In this document: in pieces, positions 16,032-24,400 of the stretch
Numbering within the stretch: the stretch's first letter is position 1
Layout of the letters: each line of letters opens with the position of its first letter
Origin: Lewinella sp. IMCC34183
GTDB taxonomy: Bacteria; Bacteroidota; Bacteroidia; Chitinophagales; Saprospiraceae
NCBI RefSeq assembly: GCF_003390915.1
Contig: NZ_QMEM01000001.1
Coordinates: 930,001-994,000, forward strand
DNA: 64,000 bases
Direction: 5' to 3'
Notes under the pieces: model-generated
Databases searched by the model: none
The model's input: the letters and a program-made list of their open reading frames with translations, nothing else
What the model was told of the DNA's origin: nothing
Made by a program: the position numbers and the translations under genes

Positions 16032-17147
16032 TTAGTTGCGTACCCGGATACTGTTGCAGGCCAACACGGTCGTAGTGAGCAACAGGCCGGGGAAGACGGC
16101 CAGCCACCATGCACTCGTCTGATTACGCGACTCCTGCAGGATGCTGCCCCACGTAACCTGGTCGGACGGCACCCCCACCCCCAGAAAACTCAGGGTAGCC
16201 TCCGCCAGGATGCTCGTACCCACCATGAACGCAGCTACTACCACGACCGGACCGATAGCGTTGGGCAGCGCGTGGCGGAACAGCAGCCGCCACTCCCCCA
16301 CTCCCCCCACCCGCGCGGCGGCGATGTACGGCAGGTCACGGACCCGGATCAGCTCTGCCCGCAGAAAGCGGGCCACCGGCGTCCACCCCACCAGTCCAAT
16401 GATGAGGACGATCGCCGGCAGCGAGGGTTCCTGCAGGTAGGCCAGCAGGGCGATCAGCAACACCAGCGTGGGTATGCCCACCGTAAGTTCCAGCAGTAGG
16501 ACGACCCCCCGATCCAGCGGCACCCCAACCGGCCGCCGCAGCCAGGCGCTATAACGTGCCGGCAGCCGCAGCAGAATGTCCCACAGGCAAATTCCCACCC
16601 CCACGCTCAGCATAAGCAGCAGCAAAAATTCGGGCAGGCCGTTCGTCACGGCCGACAGACAGGCCAGCGCGTACGCCGTGCCGCAAACCGTACCCACTAC
16701 CCAAGCCAGGACGCTTCGCCTGGGCACCCGCAGGCCGTGATCGCCGAAAAATCCGGCCACGGCTCCCAGTGGCAACCCGAGCAGGAGCGAAACGACCACG
16801 CTCCCCAATCCCACGTACACCGCCACGCGCGTACCACTCACCAGCCCGGCGGCGATATCGCGGCCCAGGTAGTCCGTCCCCAACCAGTGCCGGCCGTCGG
16901 GGGTCATGGTCAGTGGGGGCAAGTAAGTAGCATCGTTCAGGTCGGCCGTCGTAGCGGCAAAGGGAATGGGGGGCCACACCGCCCATTCATCCTCCTGGGG
17001 CCGGTACGGCTGCTTGCTCAACACGGGAACGTGCAGGCGTTCGCCGTCGTACGCCAGCAGCGGCCGGTCGTTGGCGATGGCTCCGGAGAAGAGCGTGACC
17101 AGCAGCAAGCCCCCGAGAAACAGGTATGCCCAGCGTGGTACCTTCAT
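16032..17147 (-). CDS. Opp/Dpp-type ABC transporter permease, OppC-like
   Basis: A 371-residue inner-membrane permease of the peptide/nickel ABC family. After the N-terminal membrane helix there is a periplasmic segment with the OppC hallmark HWLGTDYLGRDIAAGLVSGTR. Further helices lead to the EAA loop (YIAAARVGGVGEWRLLFRHALPNAIGP), which contacts the ATPase. The C-terminus has LSFLGVGVPSDQVTWGSIL, also typical. The gene overlaps the upstream OppB-like gene by 4 bp (ATGA), so the two are translated together. No ATPase or solute-binding protein is adjacent, leaving the substrate open. Confidence 0.88.
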   Translation of the reverse strand: MKVPRWAYLFLGGLLLVTLFSGAIANDRPLLAYDGERLHVPVLSKQPYRPQEDEWAVWPPIPFAATTADLNDATYLPPLTMTPDGRHWLGTDYLGRDIAAGLVSGTRVAVYVGLGSVVVSLLLGLPLGAVAGFFGDHGLRVPRRSVLAWVVGTVCGTAYALACLSAVTNGLPEFLLLLMLSVGVGICLWDILLRLPARYSAWLRRPVGVPLDRGVVLLLELTVGIPTLVLLIALLAYLQEPSLPAIVLIIGLVGWTPVARFLRAELIRVRDLPYIAAARVGGVGEWRLLFRHALPNAIGPVVVVAAFMVGTSILAEATLSFLGVGVPSDQVTWGSILQESRNQTSAWWLAVFPGLLLTTTVLACNSIRVRN

Positions 17148-18466
17148 CGCGGCGGGGTTTTGCCCAGACGGATCCGGGGGTCGATGAGCGCGTAGGCTAT
17201 GTCGGCCAGCACCAGCCCCAGGATGGTCAGGGCACCGTTGATAAGGACCAGGGCCGTCACTACCGGCCAGTCCTCGGCGGTGGCGGCCGTAAACAGCAAC
17301 CGCCCCATCCCCGGCAAATTGAATATGCTTTCAATCAGTACACTCCCGGCCAGGAGCGCCGGCAACAGCCCCCCGAGCAGGGTCACCAGCGGGAAGGCCG
17401 CGTTGCGGAACACGTGTCGCCACAGCACCTGCGAGCCCGACAATCCCTTCATGAGGCCGGTCTTGACGTAGGGCTTGCCCAGTTCTTCCAGGGCGGCGGC
17501 GCGCAGGTGCCGTGCCACATAGGCAAAACTCGGGTAGGCCAGGCACAGTACCGGAAGTGCCAGGTGGTGGATATGCTCACCGAGAGCCCTCCACCAACCC
17601 ATGCCCCGGGGGATTTGGGCAAAACCCATACTGGGGAACCAGTTCATTCCGTACGCGGAATTGGTAAAAAAGGTAGACAGCAGGGTGGCGATCCAGAAGG
17701 CAGGAACACCAAATCCAAGAAAGGTGATGAACGTGGCCCAGCGGTCGAAGCGACTGCCCCGGTACCGGGCCATGTATAGCCCCAGCGGTACGGCGAGCAG
17801 GTAGACCAACAGCAGGGCCACCCCGTTCACCAGGGCCGTTCGGGGCAGGGCCACGGCAATCTTCCTGGCCACGGACTGGCCATTGATGTTGGATACCCCC
17901 AGGTCACCGTGCAGTACCCCGCGCAGATAGTAGTGGTACTGGTTACGCAATCCGTGCCAGTGCAACCGGGGCAGCAGCACGCGGTAGGGCCACGGATTGG
18001 CCACCATGGCGGCGTAGGCCTCGCGCAGGGGCCGTGCTGCGGGCAGGCCGTCGAGCGTCAGCAGCTGACGGCGTAGGTAGTCGGCGTCGCCGCGCACCAG
18101 CAGACGTCGCGCGGCGGTCTGCAGCTGCGCGTTCGTCGCCGTGCGCGCCGTGAGCAACTCCCGGTAGTACGCCTGTACCCGGGGCCAGTTACCGTAGGTC
18201 AGGGCCAACTCACGGACTGCACGGCGGCGGTCCTCCATCACGATGCGGTACAGGGTATCGGGGAGGGCGGCGTTGTTCAGTGTGAAGTAGAAGGCCGGCA
18301 GGTCGCGGTTCAGTCTTTTCGCAAGGCGCCCATAGCTTTGCTCGTAGGCGAGCAGATCGTCACCGGTCGTGCGCTCCCCCTCCACGACCATCCGCTGGCG
18401 TACGGGATCCCCCGGCGTCAGCCGGCTCAGCCCGAAGGTTACCAGACTCAACAGGAATAACCCCAA
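17144..18466 (-). CDS. Opp/Dpp-type ABC transporter permease, OppB-like, with large periplasmic insertion and unclear start
   Basis: A permease of about 440 residues. The N-terminus contains TM1 and RLTPGDPVRQRM, the OppB signature. An unusually long extracytoplasmic stretch of roughly 190 residues follows (DRRRAVRELALTYGN...), before LHWHGLRNQYHYYLRGVLHG and the helices. The EAA loop is near YVARHLRAAALEELGKPYVK. The coding frame remains hydrophobic upstream of the TTG at 18466 (reading FLRKLLYLPLG), and no ATG or GTG exists in frame before a stop codon. The true start is therefore a TTG, CTG or other rare codon, or a frameshift hides it. Confidence 0.8.
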   Translation of the reverse strand: MGLFLLSLVTFGLSRLTPGDPVRQRMVVEGERTTGDDLLAYEQSYGRLAKRLNRDLPAFYFTLNNAALPDTLYRIVMEDRRRAVRELALTYGNWPRVQAYYRELLTARTATNAQLQTAARRLLVRGDADYLRRQLLTLDGLPAARPLREAYAAMVANPWPYRVLLPRLHWHGLRNQYHYYLRGVLHGDLGVSNINGQSVARKIAVALPRTALVNGVALLLVYLLAVPLGLYMARYRGSRFDRWATFITFLGFGVPAFWIATLLSTFFTNSAYGMNWFPSMGFAQIPRGMGWWRALGEHIHHLALPVLCLAYPSFAYVARHLRAAALEELGKPYVKTGLMKGLSGSQVLWRHVFRNAAFPLVTLLGGLLPALLAGSVLIESIFNLPGMGRLLFTAATAEDWPVVTALVLINGALTILGLVLADIAYALIDPRIRLGKTPPR

Positions 18467-18595
18467 CGGCAGGTACAGAAGCTTGCGCAGGAAGTAAGTG
18501 AGTAAAAAATGGTGTTGACGCGACAGGGTAAGGTGGGGAATAGTTAATTATCAGCAAAGTAAGCACATTGTCGGCGTTCGGTGTTTTCCCACAGT

Positions 18596-19228
18596 ATGCA
18601 ATCCTTAGCTCTTTTTCCGCTTCAGCTCGTTGTATTTCCGGGCGAGACGCTTAATCTACACATTTTTGAACCCCGCTACCGAAAATTGATACAGGACGCT
18701 GAGGGTGAGGGTATTACCTTCGGCGTACCCACCGTTATGGAGGGTGACCTGCGGCCGCTGGCCACCGAGGTCCGGCTGACGGAGGTGGCCCGCCGCTACC
18801 CCGACGGCGAAAGCGATATCCGCGCGGTAGGAGAACGGGTTTTCCGGATCGATCGCTTCTACCGGGAACTGCCCGACAAGCCCTACCCGGGAGCGGACGT
18901 AACCTTCCTGCCCCGCGAGGAAACCGAGGACGTCGCCATCAATGCACGGATCGTGGTCCTCACCCGCGACATCTATCGCAAGCTGAATATTAAACGCGAA
19001 GTACCGTCGGTAGCCGCCGGCTTCCGTACCTACGACGTGGCCCACTACGTGGGCTTCACCCTGGAGCAGGAATACACCTTCCTCACCTTACTGGACGCCA
19101 CGGAGCGGCAGCGATTCCTGCTGGAGCACCTCGAGCAGGTCGATCCACGCCTCGGGGAGGGCCGCCGGCTGCAGGCGCGCGCGGAAATGAACGGGCATTT
19201 TCAGAACCTGAAGCCGCCTAATTTTTAG
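18596..19228 (+). CDS. Lon N-terminal (substrate-binding) domain protein
   Basis: A 210-residue protein consisting only of the Lon protease substrate-recognition (LAN/PUA-like) domain, without ATPase or protease parts. It opens MQSLALFPLQLVVFPGETLN and continues LHIFEPRYRKLI, the standard first strands of the family. VGERVFRIDRFYRELPDKPY follows. Stand-alone members are common in bacteria, and their role is unknown. The start at 18596 gives the conserved beginning; a GTG 15 bp upstream is possible. The stop overlaps the HIT gene stop in TTAG. Confidence 0.85.
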   Translation: MQSLALFPLQLVVFPGETLNLHIFEPRYRKLIQDAEGEGITFGVPTVMEGDLRPLATEVRLTEVARRYPDGESDIRAVGERVFRIDRFYRELPDKPYPGADVTFLPREETEDVAINARIVVLTRDIYRKLNIKREVPSVAAGFRTYDVAHYVGFTLEQEYTFLTLLDATERQRFLLEHLEQVDPRLGEGRRLQARAEMNGHFQNLKPPNF

Positions 19229-19623
19229 TGCTCCGCGATCGCCGCGGCGATCCGGTCGCGCAGCTCGGCCATCCGCGCTTCGCTGACGTCCGTGACCTTA
19301 CCGAAGCGAAAGTCACCTTCCTGCTGCACCGGTACCAGGTGCAGGTGGGCGTGCGGCACCTCCAGCCCCAGCACCCCGTTGGCGATACGCCGGCAGGAAA
19401 TGGCCTGCTTGAGTCCGCGGGCCACGCGTTTGGAGAACAGGGTCAGACCGCTGATTTCCGCGTCGGTGAGGTCGTAGTAGTAGTCCACTTCCCGTTTGGG
19501 TACGCAGAGGGTATGCCCCTCCACCATGGGCCGCACGTCCAGAAACGCAATAAACTCGTCGGTTTCCGCTACGATGTAGCCGGGCAGTTCGCGGCTGATG
19601 ATGCGTGAGAAAATGGAGGCCAT
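19225..19623 (-). CDS. HIT-family nucleotide hydrolase/transferase
   Basis: A 132-residue histidine-triad protein. It begins IFSRIISRELPGYIVAETDE and carries VEGHTLCVPKREVDYYYDL. The catalytic triad motif is HAHLHLVPV. Members hydrolyse AMP-linked substrates such as adenosine phosphoramidates. Its ATG overlaps the greA stop codon by one base (TGATG), so translation is likely coupled to greA. Confidence 0.93.
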   Translation of the reverse strand: MASIFSRIISRELPGYIVAETDEFIAFLDVRPMVEGHTLCVPKREVDYYYDLTDAEISGLTLFSKRVARGLKQAISCRRIANGVLGLEVPHAHLHLVPVQQEGDFRFGKVTDVSEARMAELRDRIAAAIAEH

Positions 19624-20096
19624 CAGAGGGATATGTCTACGATCTCGAACTGGATGGCTCCGTTGGGAGTCTTCACCTCCGCTACGTCGCCCACCTTTTT
19701 ACCGAGCAGGCCCTGCCCCATCGGACTGTTGACCGATATCTTCTTGTCCTTCAGGTTGGCCTCGCTTTCGGCTACCAGGTGGTACACCATGGTGGCTTTG
19801 TTCTTCACGTTCCGGATGGTGACCTTGCTCATGACCGTCACCTTACTGGTATCCAGCTGGCTGGAATCCAGCACGCGTGCGTTGGCCATTACCTTCTCCA
19901 GCTCGTTGATCTTCATTTCCAGTAGCCCCTGGGCGTCCTTGGCGGCATCGTATTCGGCGTTCTCCGACAGGTCTCCCTTCTCGCGGGCCTCGGCAATGGC
20001 CTGGGCTACTTCGGAGCGGCCGGTAGTTTTCAGTTCCTCGAGCTCGGACCGTAAGCGGTCGTAGCCCTCTTGCGACAGATAGTGTGTTCCTGCCAT
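19623..20096 (-). CDS. greA: Transcription elongation factor GreA
   Basis: A 157-residue GreA, which rescues backtracked RNA polymerase by stimulating transcript cleavage. The N-terminal coiled coil includes YLSQEGYDRLRSELEELK and, at its tip, EAREKGDLSENAEYDAAKD, the conserved acidic finger. The C-terminal FKBP-like domain has KKISVNSPMGQGLLGKKVGD. The start at 20096 gives the normal GreA beginning MAGTHYLSQEG. The frame stays open upstream, but that extension is not GreA-like and contains a terminator-like hairpin. It is cotranscribed with the HIT gene. Confidence 0.95.
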   Translation of the reverse strand: MAGTHYLSQEGYDRLRSELEELKTTGRSEVAQAIAEAREKGDLSENAEYDAAKDAQGLLEMKINELEKVMANARVLDSSQLDTSKVTVMSKVTIRNVKNKATMVYHLVAESEANLKDKKISVNSPMGQGLLGKKVGDVAEVKTPNGAIQFEIVDISL

Positions 20097-20207
20097 GGTG
20101 TTTATGTTTTCGTCAGCGCAGTCGACGGTACCCTTCCCGGCGTGGGAGCGGTGGTGGACTGCCTGAGGTGGATGATGGCCCCCGCAGTAGTCGGGCGGCG
20201 GGAAGGC

Positions 20208-20246
20208 AATAAAAAAAAGCGACGCCCCTACGGTTGTAGGAACGTC
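20208..20246 (-). terminator. Intrinsic terminator or attenuator in the greA leader
   Basis: Reading the minus strand, 11 bp pair between 20246-20236 and 20231-20221 with loop AACC, then GC and eight T's (20218-20211). Two of the pairs are G-U on the minus-strand RNA but would be C-A mismatches on the plus strand, so the structure belongs to the minus strand. It lies after the PorV/PorQ-like gene and within the greA leader. Confidence 0.8.
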
Positions 20247-20267
20247 TGCGGCGTTAAGGTTATACCG

Positions 20268-20275
20268 CAAATATA
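20268..20275 (-). promoter_or_regulatory. Candidate -7 box (TATATTTG) for greA
   Basis: Exact TAnnTTTG on the minus strand between the PorV/PorQ-like stop (20310) and the hairpin at 20246-20208. I see no other match between the hairpin and greA. If used, greA has a leader of about 165 nt containing the terminator. Confidence 0.45.
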
Positions 20276-20309
20276 GGGAATTTCTGGTTGCCCGTCGGGG
20301 GTTACGGCG

Positions 20310-21374
20310 TCAGAATGAGAGGCTTAGTCCCACGTTATGGGTTCCGCCGTAAATGCGGGTGCTCCGGTAGGCGTAGTCCACGCTGAATCGACGGTCGGTA
20401 TCTCCGCGCTGGAAGGGGACGCGAACGCTGGCCCCGGCACTTATGCCGTCGTAGAGGGGCGACTCGTCGGCCGAGGCACCCTCGCTTTCGTCCGCCGCAT
20501 CCAGGTCCGTGCGGTACCCAACCCGCGCCAGAAACTGCTCTCGGAAGGCGTATTCCACGCCCGCTCCCACCTGGTCGCGGCTAAAGCTATTGGCCGTAAA
20601 GTTGCCCACCAGGGTCACCCGCTGGTCCTCCAGGTGGGTCAAAAAATCGTAGCTCGCCCCGATATTCAGCATGGAAGGCATTTCAAAGCCCGCCGCACGC
20701 TGGGCATAGGTCAGCTTGTAGTCCGCGGAGTTGTCGGGGTTGTCGGCGGTGGTTGCCAGGCCCTGCCCGCCGTAGGCCATACGGGAGCCTACGTTGCGCA
20801 GGCTGAGGCCGAACTTGAAGGCATCCTCCGGGCCGGTCACGTACTGTACCCCCGCATCGATGGCAAACCCGAAGGAGCTGACGTCGCTGGTGGATTCGCT
20901 CACCCCCCGCAGGGTGATGCCCACCGATACCCGGTTCTCGAACTGGTGGCTGTAGGTCAGCCCTACGTTGATGAAACTCAGGTTGAGCAGCGCGCCCGTA
21001 CCCTCCGGCTGTTCGGTGGTGGTGATGGGAATGTCGCCGAAGTCGAGGCTCATCACGCTGAACCCGAAGGCCCCGTTCTTGCCCGCCTGGGCGGTCACCC
21101 CGATGGCCTGCATGGAGATGTCGGTGCCCTGCAGGTAGTTGGCGTAGCCCAGCATGACCTGGGTGCCGGCAAAGCGGCTTACCCCGGCGGGGTTCAGGCG
21201 CATGGCCTCCACGCCGGTCACGTAGCTCGTGCCCAGCGAATGCAGGCCTGCGGAGGGAGCCCAGGGGTTCATCAGCAACTGGGTGGCGCCCGCCTCGCCC
21301 TGCCGGTCGGGATTACCGGCAAACGCGGCCAGGGAAAATCCGGCACAGGCGAGCAACAGGTAGAACTTCTTCAT
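20310..21374 (-). CDS. PorV/PorQ-family outer-membrane barrel
   Basis: A 354-residue FadL-type barrel of the PorV/PorQ family. It has a signal peptide (LLLACAGFSLAAFAGN), then GATQLLMNPWAPSAGLHSLG and GVEAMRLNPAG, the region that marks this family. Repeated strands follow, ending in TRIYGGTHNVGLSLSF. In the T9SS, PorV shuttles cargo to the attachment complex; many paralogs exist whose partners are unknown. Here it is the last of three minus-strand genes after a TonB receptor and a giant T9SS cargo protein, so it may serve that cargo specifically. That partnership is inference from position. Confidence 0.85.
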   Translation of the reverse strand: MKKFYLLLACAGFSLAAFAGNPDRQGEAGATQLLMNPWAPSAGLHSLGTSYVTGVEAMRLNPAGVSRFAGTQVMLGYANYLQGTDISMQAIGVTAQAGKNGAFGFSVMSLDFGDIPITTTEQPEGTGALLNLSFINVGLTYSHQFENRVSVGITLRGVSESTSDVSSFGFAIDAGVQYVTGPEDAFKFGLSLRNVGSRMAYGGQGLATTADNPDNSADYKLTYAQRAAGFEMPSMLNIGASYDFLTHLEDQRVTLVGNFTANSFSRDQVGAGVEYAFREQFLARVGYRTDLDAADESEGASADESPLYDGISAGASVRVPFQRGDTDRRFSVDYAYRSTRIYGGTHNVGLSLSF

Positions 21375-21407
21375 GCGGGAGAATTTTGCGGGGACGCAGG
21401 TGCGGGG

Positions 21408-24400
21408 TTAAAGTCCGGAAGGATCAAACTGCCGTTGGACCCCGAAAAACTTGAGCGTGCGTTCCCCGAGGCCGGGAGCGTCGACGTGGATGAGGTAAAC
21501 CCCGCTGGCTACGGGAATACCCTTTTGGTTGCGCAGGTCCCATTCCAGGGCCGGAGAGATCTGGCGGTAGCCAACGGGTCGGTTGGCACCGCGCAGGACG
21601 GTAATCGTCTCGTCACGCTCGTACTGTCGGATAAACTTACCGTCGAGGGAGTAGATGGTTACCGTCGCCCGTGCCGGCAAGTTGGTGATCTTCACGTTGG
21701 TTTCGAACTGGCTGTCCTCGTAGGTACTGAACCCGTAGTAGGGGTTCGGCACCACGTTAATCATGTCGAGTGCGCGGTTGGTGAGCGACTCGTCCAATTC
21801 CGTGGTCGCCTGCCGGCCTTCCAGGCGGAAGCGGTAGGTCGGGTATCCGTTGGCTTCCGGCACCCCTTCGGCGTAGTCGAAGGCGCTGTTAACGCGCAGC
21901 TTGATCGTCACGTCGGCAGGAATGATGCCATCGGCGTACGACAACAGGTTCGTCCCCGGGGCCAGGAGCGGAAAGCCCGCCCAGGTGATCTCCTGCAGCC
22001 CCCGGATCTTGGCCGTGGAGTTTGCCACGCTGCGGGGGAACAGGCGATTGTAAAGCCGGACGCCCCCGTCGTAGGGCTGATCGGTCACGTAGAAGAAATG
22101 CTGACCACCCGCGGGGAAGTCGTACACGTTGAGCCCCAGCAGGGGAGATTTCTGGAAGATCGTGCTCGACGGGTTGAAGATCATGTCGCTGCCGTTCGCG
22201 GGTGCTACGTACTGATCGCCCAGGCGGCGGCCGTCGTAGAGACTGTTCTCGCCCCAGAATATCTCGAGCCGCTCCCCCGTCTCGACGTCGATGGCGTACC
22301 CGGGGAACCAGCCCATACCGGTAGCGTATTGCGGATCGATGTCATTGTCCACTGCCGGCAGGCCGTCCGGACCTGCTTCCCGGGTGACGCTGGGTGCATC
22401 GCGGGTATCGAACATATTCCGTGCGCCCTCCGGCTTGATCGGCTGCCCACGGTAGAAGAGGTCGTCGTAGAAGTAGTTGCTGGTCTCGACCACGGGGCAC
22501 CGGCTCCACAGGGACTTATCCGCGGTGAAAACGATATTGACGTTGTTGAGCTCCTGCAGGGTCTGGGAGCGGATAACGACGTCGTTCAGCCGGAACTCCG
22601 AGAGGTAAACGGGGGAAATAAATGGAATCCCCCCTACGATCTCGCGGTGGTCGAGCAGCCGGTAGGGTGCAATGCCCGGGTACAGATCGGACAGGCCGCG
22701 GTCCTGGTCGAGGTCGTAGAAGCGGTCCTGAAAGTCGTCGGTCGCTAAGTAGTCGAAGATGGACTGGTCGAACTCCACGGCGTCGCGGAAGCCCAGCTGA
22801 TAATTGTCCGGTACGAACAGCAGCCACGGCTCCTGATCGGTACTGTCGTACTGCACGGCCGCGCCGATGGCCCCGTTGCTGCCGGTACCCGAAGTACCCG
22901 GCTCGGGCACGTCGCCGATCCGTACCGAAAAGCCGAATTCATTGACGATCTGTTCGTTGTTGGAACTGATGGGGCGTTCACTTACCACGGTGGGGACGTT
23001 GCAGTCGTTGAGGCACCGCAGCGTCCACCGCACGGGGGCGGTGAGTTCGTCGTCGGACATGTCGCCGTCGACGAAGGTGATCTCGTATTCCCCGTCCTGC
23101 ACGTTCAGCGGATTGGCCACGAAGATGTCGATCGGACCGGCACCCTGCGCGTAGGTCAGTTCGCCCGTGGTGGATTGTCCTCCCGCGATTGCTGCCTCCA
23201 GTCCGGCCACCGTTTCGGCGTCAAGGTCCAGGAAATTGCCATTGTTTCCCCGGCCACTTAGGCGGGTAATGGTGGCCCCGTCGCCGTAGTCGGCCATCAG
23301 GTCGCGGTCCAGGATGGGCCGCGGGATAGCGGTATAGTAGGCGTTGCCGGTCAGCGGGTCGCCGATATTGCGGCTGGAGGCGATGTACTGTACCGGCTGC
23401 CCGGGGCTGTCGGGGTCGAAGGGGTCGTAGGTCTCGTAATTATTATAGGCGTAGGCAACCACGGTAAAGTAGTAGCGCCGGTGGTTGATCAGGCGGGTGT
23501 CGTTGCCGTTGGCAAAGGCATCCTGGGTGATGCTGATGCTGTGGCGGATGCCGCTGTCGTCGCCGGCTACCCGAAGCTCCGGCACGTAGTAGGTCTGGTT
23601 GAGGGGGTTACGGTCGGGCTCGTCGGCGGAGATACCGGTCCAGTTGAACAGGCGGGTGACGCCGTTGTCCAGGTCGTAGGTGGCAACCTCCCGGACGCGC
23701 TCCGGATCGCCGATGTCGGCCAGGGTAACGTCCGGTCCGGCGAACTGAAAGACCCGGTAGCCCTCGAAGCGGTAGAGGCTGTCCTCTCCCCGCGGGATGC
23801 CGAGGCCCTCCTCCTGGTATCCTTCGAGGTAGTTGTTGCTGATGGGACTGTTGGAGAACAGCAGTACGACCTCACGCTCCAGCTCCAGCAGGTCAACATC
23901 GGGAGCGTCGGGGCCGTCCAGCAGGTCGAAACAGTTGTCAAAGAGCGACTGGGCCAGGTCGTCGGCCTGCTGCAGGCGCTGAATGGAGGGAGCGGGATAG
24001 GTCTGGTCCGGGACCCATACCACGCCGATGATGAGCTCGTTCACGGCACCGGGCTGCAGCGTAAAAGGACCGGAAGCCTGGATGGTACGGCGGTCGCCGT
24101 AGGGCAGCTCCTCGGTGGTCATGTTCCAGCCGTTGACGTTTGGAGCGTCGGGGAAGGCGTAGCGGGTCGTCGGCGCGGCCCCCTCGTCGTAGCCGTCACC
24201 GCTGTTCTGCAGCGGGGTTCCGTCGCGCCAGCGGCCCTGGAGGTAATTGTAGTATTCGGCCGCCGTACTGGGGTCGGTGGTCGGCTGGGGCGGGCCACCG
24301 ACGTTGGCGTTGTTGTAGTAGACGAAGGAACTCATGCCCAGTTCCCGCTCGCCGATCTGTACCCCGTCGAGGTCGTACACGGGGGCGCGGGGCCCGCGGA

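Noticed and set aside
20337-22748. Long plus-strand open frame opposite the PorV/PorQ-like and cargo genes
   Set aside because: A shadow of GC-rich codon use on the other strand; the minus-strand frames have signal peptides and clear domains.
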